Positions 31,338 to 42,835 are shown, numbered from the stretch's first letter. The stretch is 64,000 nucleotides of DNA from Pholiota molesta (GCA_014925825.1 JACGCK010000032.1:1-64000), one strand, 5' to 3'. Translations and numbers: made by a program. The notes: a model not told the origin generated them from the sequence alone.

Positions 31338-32567
31338 CTAGGGTTCCCAGGAATCCTCGAACCTCGTGATATTTTCACAGATTGGCCAGTCGACGATTTT
31401 CTGCACCCTTGATTCAAGAGGTACTCGCCCCTCGTATGTGCAACGATGGCCAACGATAACTGCCGTTTCCGCGCATAGAGTCGATTTTAACCCTGAAAAG
31501 GTTCCTCCTGCGTGTTTGATTCGCTGAATAACCCGGTTTACGTTGTTCAAGTGCTCCCAAATAAATCGTCGGATTCCGTCATTTCCCGGTATAGTTTCGT
31601 ACCCGCCACCTTCCAATTCATATCGCGTCGCTGGCCCTTTAACTGGTATATCATCTACAAACGGGATTGTGACTTCCGGAATTTCGTCTTGTAACAGGAA
31701 GGTCGTATCCCCGTGTTGTATCTGCATTGAGTTGTGTATCCCATAGGGATTGACGTTAAGCGAAATGTTCCCAGAGGTGTTTGAAACGTCGTAAGATCTC
31801 GAGACTTCACTGCTAGTTCGCGCTGGTCGAAGCCACAAATAAATCAAACATGCCGTAGCAGCCACGTCCTCCGAACGATTCGACATAGGGCTCCACATGG
31901 GGAGGAAGTCCGCTGTCCTTTATCGTGACCTGGTTCAATGGCTGGAGATCATGAACGATTCGAATAGACTTCCCATCTTTCTTCGTCACGGCAAACCAGC
32001 GAGACCTATACGATGAGTTGGATGGTTCGCGCTGGTCGAAGCCACAAATAAATCAAACATGCCGTAGCAGCCACGTCCTCCGAACGATTCGACATAGGGC
32101 TCCACATGGGGAGGAAGTCCGCTGTCCTTTATCGTGACCTGGTTCAATGGCTGGAGATCATGAACGATTCGAATAGACTTCCCATCTTTCTTCGTCACGG
32201 CAAACCAGCGAGACCTATACGATGAGTTGGATGGTTCATAAACACCCGACGCAATTTTCGCTTTTATAACTTCCACGACTTGATCGAATACTCCCGGGGA
32301 ATGGGAATGTTGCGCAACACCCACGGTACGTGTTCGACAGTAGGAATAACCACAGGCTCGAAGTAGTCCGCGGTAAATTTCCCCTTCTCCGTTTCGTCCC
32401 ATGCGAATCCCAATTCCTGAGCCTTGATGATATAATGAACTAGCTTTTCTTCTTCTGGCCATAGGAAGCCCTCTGCATTGATATTCATGCTGTCCTTTCG
32501 TTCCTGCGTGTACCTTTCTCCTGGTGTAAATCGGGCGGCGTTGTGGGAGAGCTGGCAGGTCCGCCAA
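31338..32567 (-). pseudogene. reverse transcriptase region with 209-bp tandem duplication
   Basis: The upstream part has RSRWFAVTKKDGKSIRIVHD and LQPLNQVTIKDSGLPP, the fingers of the enzyme; the downstream part has IPEVTIPFVDDIPVKGP with the VDD form of the catalytic YxDD box. Between them the 209 bp at 31816-32024 recur exactly at 32025-32233. As 209 is not divisible by three, the frame is lost and part of the palm is repeated. Confidence 0.85.
31816..32233. repeat. 209-bp perfect tandem duplication in reverse transcriptase
   Basis: GTTCGCGCTGGTCGAAGCC begins at 31816 and again at 32025; the two units appear identical by eye up to GGATG before a third GGTTC at 32234. GGTTC-type bases at the junctions could have served as microhomology. 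Confidence 0.85.
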
Positions 32568-33040
32568 CGATCAGATGGTATTTTTCGTACAATCCAAAAG
32601 TCTTCTGGGAGCGTCGTAGCCACTGGCTTGACATGATTGGCACCTTCTTATATACAAATGAATCCGCCGGAAGCTCCGATACGTTCACCAAATATTTCTG
32701 GTTCGTCAATGTCTCCTCTATGTCGATGCTAAACACTTGCTGAACGTTCTCTATTGGTCCATGAATATAGTGAATTAATTTCGGATTTAATTCGTCGTCG
32801 ACATTCATGGATTCTGCGTCCCTTCTATACTTGCAGCATCGTCTTCTTCTTCCACGAAACCGCATCCGGTCATCCTCGTCAGACACCTCGGAGTCTGAAT
32901 CTGTATGTCGATCAAGTCAGGTAATTCATCTTCTTCTTCATCACTTATTTCGACACTGAGGCGCCCACAAATCCAACGTCGACAGTGTTAATGTGTCTGA
33001 CTGTCTATCACAGATTTTCATTCCCGCGTCGGAATCATTA

Positions 33041-33471
33041 TCACGGCCCCAGTTTTGGATCCGTAAGTGTTATGCGCGATGATCCATCAAAGGAATATTT
33101 AACTGTTGCTTCTGTTAGCGAGTAGAACGGAAGCCCGAGCAAGAGTTCGTAAGGCACGTCATCCACAACTTGAACTTGCATGTAGAAGATGTATCCCCCA
33201 ATAGTAATTGGAAGGTTATGCAGGAGGCCCATGGTATCATTGCTTGTCAAGTTTGCTGATTGCATGCGCATTAAGTGGTCTGCGCGCACTGGAATCCCCA
33301 GTTGTTCCCATTTATCACGGCGCATGCCAAAATCATCGATCCATCGTCGATAAGGGCTTCTACAGTGATTCCTCCTTCCAGTTCCACATCAATTGCTCGC
33401 AATTGTTCCATGTGTTTAGCGACCACCAGATTCTTCGGTGTTCTCGGTAACGTGCAGCCATCAGCGTGCAT
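33041..33471 (-). pseudogene. retroviral-type aspartic protease of the element
   Basis: The minus strand reads LRAIDVELEGGITVEALIDD and GSMI at the active-site loop, and after a one-base shift at about 33330 MRRDKWEQLGIPVRADHLMR ... YELLLGLPFY, the typical end of Ty3 protease. The usual catalytic D-S/T-G is DDG here. The PFY end and position between zinc knuckle and reverse transcriptase support the call. Confidence 0.7.
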
Positions 33472-33487
33472 TCGTCTTTGAAATGGG

Positions 33488-35238
33488 CTAGTCCTTCATC
33501 GGCGACATGGTTAATTCCCGCCACTCGGTTGACGTTCGGGGTCCTGTGCCTTGCGTAGTCGGCACTCGTTTTACCGCAACAAGTTCCTTCATATATTTCC
33601 GAATTTCTGGCGATATTGCCAGCAGTTCGTGCATCGTGAGTGACATCGTAGTTTCCAGTCCTCTCCGAGCTACATCCTTGATAATATTCGCGTCTTCTAT
33701 AGCCGTAACATATTTGTATTGTGGCGTGCTGTCTTTGGGCTCGGCACTTGGTGTTGACGGTGCTGGTTGCGTCTCTGTTCGTTTTGCCGCGGGCGCTTGC
33801 TTGGGCGCTTCCGGCTTCCTCGGCCCGGTTTGCCCCTCTACGCTGGATTTGCTTCGCGTCGTGGGCCCCGTTGATTTTGCTGAGGCCTGAACGCCTGTTT
33901 TCTTGCGTACGTCGTCCGCTTTCTTCATAGCCGTGGCTGCCAAGGCTTCGAACAACTCGATGTCCTCCGCATCCCGCTGTGACACATACAGATTTGCTTC
34001 ATCTTGCTCATCTGTCACTTCTTCAATCTTTGCTGTCTCAATTGTATGGACTTCTACGATGTTCGTGGAGACTGTTGCGACGGTTGGGTTCATCTTTCGC
34101 CAGTTATCTATTCGTTCCATAATATTTCGTCCAGGAGCGAGCCTCGGGGAAACCTTGATTCCATCGCCGACCACAATTTGGTTGTCTTGATCGCGCTTGC
34201 ACCATCCCTTTGATATATATTCCACTAATTTGAGGCAATCGCGAATGAAGTGTTCCCGGTCCGAGCAAAATGCGCATAGCATTTCTCGTAGCTGGTTTGC
34301 TCGGTACGCTCCGTTATCTTGCGTGAGATTCAACTTTTTTATTATTGTCGACACTATAGTTTCGGCCCACTGATTGTCATGCGGACCCGAAGCAATATTC
34401 GACGCATCGAAGACCTCTTTCTTGACGGTCACTTCTGATGACCGAGTCTCCATTGTCGAAACTTGACGCGGTACGATCATTACTGCCGCAGCGTAGATCT
34501 CCGCCAGAGTCCACGGATCGTCTGGGTGGTGGTCTGGGTTCTTGATTCGAAGCTGTTCTCGTACGTGTCGCCTAAAATCGACGTGTAATCCTTGCATGAA
34601 CAGGGTCGCTATCTCGCGTTCTGACAATCTGCCTTTCTTCTTGAGGAACACGGACACTCGTAAGAATGATCGATAATATTCTCCGAATTGATTTTGATTT
34701 TTCACTGGCAAGTTTGAAGATCATTTACTGAGTATTTGCGGTCGCCGTCCGCTCCCGGATAGAGCTCTATGACGGCAGTCTTGAATGCATCCCAGGTATC
34801 TCTTCTTCCTTCCGTTTGCTGTTCCCAGAGTTCGCTGTCGTTTGGGTCGGCGTACATCAGAGTCCATTCGATAATTTGCTTCTCCGTGAGAGCACATGTC
34901 TCGCCTAGTCTATGCACTTCGTTCAAATAGCGTGTTAACGAGGCTGCCTGCCCGTCAAATTTCGGGGCCGAGGAATGGTTCCTCGCTGGCATTGACATTT
35001 TGGGTTTTGGCACTGGCGGTAACGGGTCTATCTTGGTTATAAGAGCTGGTAGACGCGGTTTCTTCGTTGCTAATTCTGCGAAATTAACTGTTCTTGTAGG
35101 TTTCGACCAATCGGCAGGTACTAATCGAGGCGGCGTTGGCGAGCCTTCGTCGGAACTGTCCGTTAACTCTGAGGGCGAGGCGTCGTTTTGGTGAATCCGT
35201 ATTATTGAGCGTTGTTTGCGTGTAGAATGGTTCAGCAA
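33488..35238 (-). pseudogene. Gag of the Ty3/gypsy element (frameshifted)
   Basis: The N-terminal frame (35238-34702) contains the capsid-like segment PKFDGQAASLTRYLNEVHRL and ends at KYSVNDLQ; the downstream frame (34711-33488) goes on with GEYYRSFLRVSVFLKKKGRL and a single CCHC knuckle CAFCSDREHFIRDC. A one-base shift near 34705 separates them. A Thr/Pro/Lys-rich linker follows. Gag packages element RNA in cytoplasmic particles. Confidence 0.8.
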
Positions 35239-35383
35239 TGTTGGTTACTTGTTGGTTGGTGCAGCGTTAAGTAGGTTCGTGTTTCGAGATGTACGAGAGC
35301 TTTGTGAGAAGCGAAGTGGGATAAATCCCTTTTTGGGAGTGATTGAACACTTGAAACCTAGAACCCCTCGCGTGGGCTCCAGT

Positions 35384-35969
35384 TGTAAAGAGATCCTTGT
35401 CACGGATCGGGAAAGGGTTTGTGTGTGAAGGGCGCTAAGTAGATAAGTGACTCCATCAACTTAGCTAGGTTTGAAGTGTTCTGTATGGTAGAATAATAGA
35501 TTGATCTTCGAGACTTGTGCGAGACGAGCGAGTAGAGACGAAGCGAAAACAGATATGATTCTTGGGGTGAAAATTCACTGCCCATTTCGTAGCTACTACA
35601 GCTGATTAAATACTGGTACAGCTACGAAATTTTTTAGGGACCTTCTCGGATCCATAGAACTTTGTAGAAAAGTCCATCCAAGTGCCCATGTGCTCGAAGA
35701 ATAAAATCGAAAGAAAAAGAAAGTGGAAAAACAGTGCGGGAAGGATGGAATGGAGAATTAAAAATAGGTAATACTTTTGAGGTAATTCCGCTGGCGCTTG
35801 ATCTCGTCGGTGTTCTATTTTTGGAGCTCGTGAGCCACCGTCGACCCGTCGTCGTACTTCCGTTTCCGCGGTGCGCAATTCTTGCACAATGGTTGCGTTC
35901 GTGCGCGCTATCCATGATCCGAAGCAACGCTATCGATTTTCCGAGCCTGGATCGAGCGGAAGCTCCACA
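35384..35969 (-). repeat. 5' LTR of the Ty3/gypsy element
   Basis: 586 bp; the promoter-side LTR for the minus-strand element. See the other LTR for the comparison. Confidence 0.9.
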
Positions 35970-36622
35970 TCTTCCCACATTTGACGGCCTTCCGACTAGC
36001 GAACGGGCAGGCTGTGCCGCATTTTATGACCATCAAAGCGCTTGAGGAACTCCTATCCGCTATGCCTGCCCTCATAGAGCTGCACTTTGACTGGGCCTTA
36101 TCATTTGATGATGAAGATTTTATCCCATTTGACCAGCTGCACCTCCGAGATGGAAGAGGGCTCTCGGGGTATCTCCCCGACCTTCAATACCTCGTCATCG
36201 ACTTCATCGATCCTAGCAAGAACGGTATTGACAAGAATATCATCAGATTCCTCAAGTCGGCGTGGCTCTGTTCCGGGTGGACATCCCATGATTCTTCGGG
36301 TTCGCGGATTCGAAGGAAGCTGGAGTTTATCGTTCAGAATTCGTCGTACTTTCACGACCAACCTGTCCCTGAAAAAATTATCGAGGGAGTCAAAACTTAC
36401 CTCGAGAACGAATGGCCTGCCAATGCGCCATTCGATGTTTCGATACAGGATGAAGAATCATTGAAAGGTTTTGGTCGCGGCATATATGACGTTTTCGATG
36501 AAAAACTGCCGAGTATCGGATGGGACGAAGCTGTAGACTTCTATACCGTACGTCGGTACAGTAGCGGCGTCGGGTCATCTGCTGACCCAACTTTCCAGGG
36601 ACAATCAGATATTACTAATTAA

Positions 36623-37125
36623 TACGCTTTACTTTTGCTCCTTCTTGACTCCTTTGTGAGTCCGCCCTCTTTCGTCTCTCGATCATTATAATTGTAGGGT
36701 AGTACAGCCCGGAGTCGGATCCAGACGAAGTACAGCTTTATAGTAAGCTATAATACACGTCACTGACACTTCCATGAGACTTTCTAAACTACCCTTTTCT
36801 CTATTCACAGCCTCAATTCAAGCTGCGGCGCTACCCTTTCGTAAGGTATGGAATTACTAAGGGGCGGTTGCAAGGCTTGAAGTTCGGTTGACTCCCCATG
36901 GCACCGTCTCCAATCGATGGTCATCGCAAAATCCAAACAACGTCTACTTAGAAGAAATGGAGAGAATCTGGATCACAGCTTGGTCGGTGGCTACGTAGGA
37001 CGAGATGACTGATGCACAGCTTTGGCCCATCTCAATGACAACAATAACGTCAAACGCTATCAACGAACAGCCGCCATCATTTTGACCATCTATAAATTCT
37101 GCTCGATTTCTGCTTCATCCGCCTC
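36623..37125. other. intergenic stretch, no gene
   Basis: 3' flank of the split F-box gene and promoter of the next gene; no feature beyond short AT-rich runs. Confidence 0.4.
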
Positions 37126-37511
37126 ATGTTTCGTTCCATCACCCGCAACACACTCAGCTGTCGATCGCTCTCCTCCCAGCACTATCATACCACTAGAGTC
37201 GTCAGAATGGTAGGTTTTGGCGCTGATATCCACGTCAATGTGCTCTAACGACTTCCCGTCAGTCTGGAAAGCCCGTACCCGAAGACTGGCAGATCGTCGA
37301 GACCAGTCCTGGCGGAGTCGACAAAGACTTTTACAATCCGAAAACGGGCGAAGAGACGTGGTACACCCCAGAGGGAATGACAGCGGAGGAGATTCTCCGC
37401 GTTCCCGGCGCCACGAAGTACTGGACCAATGTAGGGGACGTCCAGCGGTACATCGAACGAATGGCTAAGCAGAAGGAGGAGAACGGTGGCAAGGACTGTA
37501 AGGACTCCTAA
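37126..37511 (+). CDS. small, probably mitochondrial protein (hypothetical)
   Basis: Exons 37126-37209 and 37263-37511 give 110 residues. The first 28 (MFRSITRNTLSCRSLSSQHY, then HTTRVVRM) are rich in Arg, Ser and Thr without acids, like a mitochondrial presequence. The rest (GKPVPEDWQIVETSPGGVDK, then GEETWYTPEGMTAEEILRVP and YWTNVGDVQRYIERMAKQKE) is compact and looks conserved. Function is not recognised. An intron with donor GTAGGT separates presequence and body exactly. Confidence 0.7.
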
Positions 37512-37953
37512 GGACCGCCTGGGTGATCTTCAACGCGGAAATGGAAGGTATGTGAACTTCAATTTCAGTTTCTAATAGATTGATGCTGATGACTTCCGAC
37601 ACGATAATAGCTAAATGTTGGAATGCTTGACATGTGATGTAAATTAACGAGAGATGGAATGTTAGCTGCCCTCTGTAACATGATTTTTGGATTATTCCAT
37701 TATTTTTATAATAGTTCGTACCTTGGATTTAAAACTCGTCAAGGGTCTGTCTAATGAATAACTTGGCTATGAGACGGGAATTCTGAGCGCTCCGAGATCG
37801 ACGGTACGCCGCTTCAAGTGGTCCAGGACATCGGTTCAAGGGGTATCGATATGAGGCATATTATTACAGAATTATGATTAATGAGCATATTATAGTCCAA
37901 GTATATCTAAGTATGGCATATAGTAAAGGGAAAAAATAGAAGTTAAACGTCTA
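37512..37953. other. convergent 3' flanks
   Basis: The space between two convergent genes; AT-rich, no gene seen. Confidence 0.4.
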
Positions 37954-39610
37954 CTATGAGATGGGTTTGTTATTGGCATCAAAGGGGAACATGGCGATAG
38001 CGGGCCCTGCGACCATATTTTCTTCGTCCAAGTTAACGTCCCGGATATCTTCCGGTCCGTGAACAAGAACGACGAAGACAGTCCCGCGTGCGGAAAGATC
38101 GCCAGAAATCTCCACAAAGTATCGAATTTGATCCTTGCCCGACCCACCATACCCAGCGTTTGTCGTAGTTTCTGATCTGACCTCTACGGGAACGAACACG
38201 GTTTCAATCCCAGTAAGGAACGCAACATAGAGTCGCTGGCCATTCTCGAGATTTACAGGCGGGAAGGAAATCTCGGCCTTTTCGCCAGGCACGAGTCTCG
38301 GGGAAAGTGATAGGCGAGGGTATGGGCGATATCCAGAAGGGAGGAGATCTCGATTACCGGGAGGACATGATTCGAAGTCAAAGAAATTAGAAAGTAGTGT
38401 TGCCCCCTGGTTGGGAGCTAAAGGCGTCTGTTGAAATAATGAGAAAGTGGATAAGAACCGAAGGAGCGCCATTACCTCGAATGCCGTGTTCGAAGGATTC
38501 TGTTTACGAACGGCGGAGTTGATCCACGATGCATGTTGGGCCTCGACGGCGAGGATAGACGCTCCGGTAGTTATATATGCCTAATTATTAAATATCTCGG
38601 CCTTTGATAGTCGCCTCCAAGCGCAGAAGAGACTCACCATGTTGTCGAAATATTGCATCGACCCAATTAGGGAGCTAGTTGCAATGGTTTTGACAGCCTC
38701 GCTGACATCAACAAATGCATGGACGTCGTTATCATAACTGCGCAAAGTGAACGAGATCCTAAGAAAAAACGACAGAACAATGAAGGTAAAACGCACAAAT
38801 TATATCGGCAAGGCTGGATATATTCGCCTCCTGCAGCAGTGATTGCACTCCGAATAAAATCCCTATGGATTCTTTCGTGTTCGGCCATTTGTTGATATCG
38901 TCCTCGCACCCAGTCTGGGTAACCAGCTCCTATAAAACTCTCTTGCGCATAGCGTGGAAGTCCACGTTCGAAAAATGCGACAAGGAGTTCCTTTATCAAG
39001 AGAACGAGGTTGAGATATTGAAGGTCTATAAATGAGAAGTTCAGAGGCTGCTTTAACGTGACGAAGGTCGAGTTTTGAGCTTACCTCTACGATTATCGTC
39101 GTTTCCATGGTCATCATCGACTCTCTTTTTCTTCGGCCGGTCAGATCGGGCTATAATGAAAGAAAAAGGGAATGCAGATGACGTGGAGTACCATATTAGT
39201 GCAATAGAAATCATTTAGAACGCATCCTTACCGTCCATCCCACTGATTTCTGACCTCGCCACTGGCATAGTGTCCATTGGAAAGGCTGTTCCGATGTAGA
39301 GCGTGAGGTATATAGCTCATGGTGGTGAATTGGCACTTACACATTGCGGCGTTGTCGGCTGACTTATGACTTCCTGCAAATGTATTAGCGATTTCATCTC
39401 AATGAGTATCTGCATAAAAGGCAACCATAAATAACATTGCACCTAATGTGAGACGTCTACTATGTGTGTGCGTTCCTATTAACAGTATTTGAGTAATTTA
39501 TGTGGTAAATTATGATAGCGCGACGCACCACCAAAGGGAATAACATTGGCAAATGCAAGCGTCGACGCCAAAGCGATTGTGAGGAAAGATGTAAGGGTAG
39601 TAGGTTTCAT
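37954..39610 (-). CDS. Rds1-type ferritin-like secreted protein
   Basis: Nine exons (39529-39610, 39443-39475, 39341-39373, 39232-39285, 39085-39150, 38797-39025, 38638-38758, 38476-38580, 37954-38427) give about 398 residues; the 33-nt second exon is optional by frame. A signal peptide (LTSFLTIALASTLAFANVIP) opens the protein. After a charged linker comes the ferritin-like helical region: DLQYLNLVLLIKELLVAFFE, IGAGYPDWVRGRYQQMAEHE, HERIHRDFI and AVEAQHASWINSAVRKQNP. The C-terminal 150 residues are beta-type. This is the layout of fungal Rds1/desiccation-related proteins, induced by stress in fission yeast; metal binding is not proven. A Lys/Arg/Asp stretch (RPKKKRVDDDHGNDDNRR) in the linker is unusual. 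Confidence 0.82.
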
Positions 39611-40357
39611 GATCCTGAAAGATAGTGGATAGTGTTTGTCAGGTGAAAGATCGTGATAGTGTCCTGATAGTTGGTATTGATAGTTTGGACCCGCCTAGGG
39701 TGTTTCGTTGAGAAGAATTACGGTCTTTCTCGCCATGTACAATATATACTTCGAGTGGCTGACCTATCAGATCGACGACCGATTGCGGGATACTGGACCA
39801 CTCGATAATGCGGTGTATTTTAATATATCCTGGGCTATTCAGAGACCCGCCCCACCCCGAAACCGATTATTCGAGAGGACATAATATTTACTATTAATTG
39901 ATAAAAAGGTAATGGTAGATACCACTGACGAGCTAGCTCTTTGGTACCTCTTGCTTAATTGCTTTACATATATTGAATTCAGCATTCGTCCAAAACAGGG
40001 TCATATACTTGAATTCAACTCCATCCGTTAACAGGAGGTTGCATGTTCAACGTTCCAGTAAATATGATTTTGACCCATTGCATATTCTTTGGATATTGTC
40101 AGTGCACACATTTCAAGTTGGCACCTGCAGGCGACTATAGTCCAAGACAGACGGTCATACACCAAAGGCGTTATTTATAGAAATCGGTATATAGACGATG
40201 TCAATGCTTCTGGACATTAATATCGCCTCGTTCACAAGTCCCACAATTTTCATCCGATAGGTAATCACAATCATATATATACAGCATACTTTGTGGGAGC
40301 GGATTCCGCGCCCACCACATTCACTCCAACCTTTCCCCACCACCTCTTTCATCAGCA
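39611..40357. other. divergent promoter region
   Basis: Shared upstream region of the Rds1-like gene (-) and the hydrolase gene (+); AT-rich, ATATATATA near 40275, no gene. Confidence 0.4.
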
Positions 40358-41565
40358 ATGGCGACCGTTCCTTTGCATGATTCTTCCACAAAGCCGATAG
40401 AATTGACATTCAAACATGTGGATGGGCTAGATATTGCTATGGATGTATATATACCAAGTGGAGCTACGAAGGAGAGACCTGTTCCTATTTTACTTTGGTG
40501 GCACGGTAAGATGTGAATTTATCGCAATAAAATAAGGTATCTCACCGATAAATTCAAGGTGGAGGACTGCTCCAGGTAGTTATACTATTATTTCTTCGTA
40601 TACATCCACTTATTTTGTACGTTATTTATCAGGGTACAAGGAAAGGCATGTGGTTGTAAATTTCTGCCACCACTAGAGGCATTCTTTACTGACCTGCGAC
40701 CATTTTCTCTAGCCGTCGTACCCCACATGCTCGCTGCACCGGAGAAGCACAATCTCTGTCTCGTTTCTTCTGATTATCGACTGGCTCCACAGACAAGAAT
40801 GCCTGGCATCTTATCCGACGCAAAAGCGGCTATGGATTTCCTGCAGACCGCGAAATTCCGCAATGCGACGGGAGGTTGCGCGGACGCTTCTCGAGTAGTT
40901 CTCAGCGGCAGCTCTGCAGGAGGGTGGCTTTCCCTTCTTTCTGGCACCGGCATCGGATTCGAAGCATGCGGTCTCGAAATACCTCGGCCCGTACGTGGTA
41001 TTGCGGCATTATATCCAATCACAGATCTTCAGGACTCGTTCTGGAAGACGAAGCAACACCCTGTCTCATACATGGATCGAGTCATCGATACGTCGGAACT
41101 CATTGAGTTTCTCGACCCGAATGCACCCAAGACGAGCTCATCCCCAGGAGATGGGCTAAGAGCTATGATGTACCATTATATGATCCAAGAGTAAGTTGCT
41201 GTTGCTCATCCACTGCTCATGGTCTCAAATATGTACCACATCTTACCAGAGGAATTCTGTCGAATCTCTTATTGGATGGGACCGACATTCCGGAACACGC
41301 TTTTAGCGTTGCGCAGTCTCTCTGGACAGGCAAGTTTATCCCACCACCAATATACGTGATAACTGGAAATCAAGATGGGAAAGTTGCTCATCGCCAGTCG
41401 CTCGATGTCGTCGCAGCCTTGAAAGACATAGGTGCTGTCGTCGACTATCGCGAGTTGATTGCAGACCATTCGTTCGATAAGGAGCCGATTTATAAGATGG
41501 AGAGCTTTTACAATTTCTTCCACAAAGTTTGTCCAGCTTTTGATAGTTTAATTTCGAAATTGTAA
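40358..41565 (+). CDS. alpha/beta hydrolase (HSL/esterase-lipase type)
   Basis: Five exons (40358-40505, 40559-40575, 40633-40645, 40713-41190, 41250-41565) give 323 residues. The oxyanion motif HGGG (WWHGGGLLQGTRK) spans three exons; SSDYRLAPQ is the usual strand after it. The nucleophile elbow is GSSAGG, the acid lies in VITGNQDGKV and the histidine in IADHSFD, the order Ser-Asp-His of the family. No signal peptide, so probably cytosolic. Exon 3 (13 bp) must end at a GC donor (AAAG/GCATGT) to keep the frame. It would hydrolyse ester or lactone bonds of small substrates; the substrate is unknown. Confidence 0.85.
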
Positions 41566-42177
41566 AGCCATGACCTAACTAGTTTCGAGTGTTATTTTTC
41601 TAATCGATCCGATCAGGCCTATTAGCTGTGTTCCTAAATTCTCTAAAATATTGTTCTTGAATAGAGTGTTCCCTTAATTCTGCCCGTGCGTCTGATTCAC
41701 AGCCCCGAAATGTATATATGGCCACGTTCAAACCAATCTAATCGTGATCTATTAACTTGGTTTAGTGGCCATTGCATAGCATGGCATGGCATCGAGTCTT
41801 TTTTCAAATTTAGAATTTGTATATTTATTTGATATTTATATATTTGATATAATGGAATTCCTGAATTACAATAGAGGGCAGTGCCACAGCTGCCACTGCA
41901 AAGTGTATCCAAAGGTCTAAATTTGGTCTAAATATACCAAAAGATATTTTGAGATAAGTATACTATAACTATCTCTAATAACTATATGCTTGAAGTGCTG
42001 AGGCACACCAAGAGCATAGTGTATGTTCCAATATTCAGAATTCTAGAGTAGGCTTGATAGAAGGTGGTAAAGTATATATATTCTCTATTGCAAACATGTT
42101 GTATATCAGTAAAAATGCATTGTATCAACATTGTATTTAGAGGCTCTTAATCTGCTTTTATACTATAAAAATATATC
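41566..42177. other. AT-rich intergenic DNA
   Basis: Runs of TATTTATTTGATATTTATAT type near 41820-41850; no gene. Confidence 0.45.
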
Positions 42178-42440
42178 CCCCAGTTTCCAGAATTGTTTCT
42201 GATGTCCTCAGAATTTCTGTTCTCTTTGCCTGCTCCAGATATCCAGTCTCCAGGTCCCTAGTATGGTTTTTCATATCTACAGAATTTCTTGCTATCTTCC
42301 TGCCCCAGATTGCCAGATTTTTCCACTCCCCAGAATTGTTCCCCATGTCCCCAGAATTTCTGTCTCCTTTTCCATCTTCAGATACCTATGTAGTTCCTAG
42401 GTCCTCAGAATTGTTTCCCATGTCCATAGAATTTTGCCAG
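42178..42440. repeat. diverged minisatellite with CAGAATT units
   Basis: The motif YAGAATT followed by GTTTCCCATGTCC or TCTGTCTCCTTTTCC recurs seven times; the compound period is about 72 bp and there are about 3.4 copies. No coding capacity. Confidence 0.65.
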
Positions 42441-42673
42441 TATGTTGTTTTGTTTGAGCAAGTTACAGGAATTCAAATACTAAGGAAGCAGTAGCTCATA
42501 TTCAATTTATCTAAAGTGGCAGAAAGGTGTGAGACAAACTGTCCAAAAAGGTAGATTCAAAACGACGGTGAGCTACAGAATAAAATGCTAAAAATAAGGC
42601 GCTTAAGCATGCACTTGGTGTTGACTTGGTGCTGCCTGTGCGCCATCTGAATTCCCATAACCAGGTAGACTTT

Positions 42674-42835
42674 GTTTAAACGTCACCTTACCCATAGAAT
42701 TTCGTTTGAACGTGTTAACATTGTTTAAACATGTTTAAACGGAAGAATTGTTAATCAGAATCTTTTACTGTTAGATATGGTTCAAACCCGTTCAAACCAA
42801 TACATCTTGTTCAAACGAGAAAAGGTTGTTCAAAC
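42674..42835. repeat. cluster of eight GTTYRAAC octamers
   Basis: GTTTAAAC at 42674, 42723 and 42733; GTTTGAAC at 42704; GTTCAAAC at 42780, 42790, 42809 and 42828. Two pairs are spaced exactly 10 bp apart. The spacers are not alike. Confidence 0.7.

Larger units (their letters stand above)
27716..35969 (-). mobile_element. Ty3/gypsy LTR retrotransposon, full length but frameshifted
   Basis: Two LTRs (27716-28304 and 35384-35969) with TG...CA ends enclose gag, protease, reverse transcriptase, RNase H and integrase in this order on the minus strand; the integrase-last order defines Ty3/gypsy. The flanks carry TCTT on both sides (27712-27715 and 35970-35973). On the minus strand, 2 nt after the 5' LTR, comes TGGAGCCCACGCGAGG, a candidate primer-binding site since it starts with TGG; the tRNA was not identified. 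Frames break at about 34705, 33330, in reverse transcriptase and at about 29755, so the copy is not self-sufficient. An additional plus-strand ORF lies between integrase and the 3' LTR. Confidence 0.92.
26798..36622 (+). pseudogene. F-box/LRR-like gene split by a Ty3/gypsy element
   Basis: Exon 1 is 26798-26812, exon 2 runs 26865-27715 and resumes at 35974-36622 after the retroelement. The protein starts MTDVQ/SQFSIAQSLPFDIL and has the F-box-like LPFDILQEIFHLCLP ... LLCHICILWRTAAL pattern common in basidiomycetes, then a leucine-patterned region. The left part stops matching within GTC TT and the right part continues with C CCA CAT, so the reading frame is exactly kept across the insertion (two parts plus exon 1 sum to 505 codons). 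Such proteins are substrate receptors of SCF ubiquitin ligases; the target is unknown. As it stands the gene ends early inside the LTR. Confidence 0.8.

Noticed and set aside
33507..34213. Plus-strand frames opposite gag
   Set aside because: Antisense shadows of the gag frame; unlike the 28366-29022 ORF they lie over coding sequence and are short.
42178..42440. CRISPR-like array
   Set aside because: Repeats are too diverged and have no constant spacer size; the genome is eukaryotic. A minisatellite explains it.
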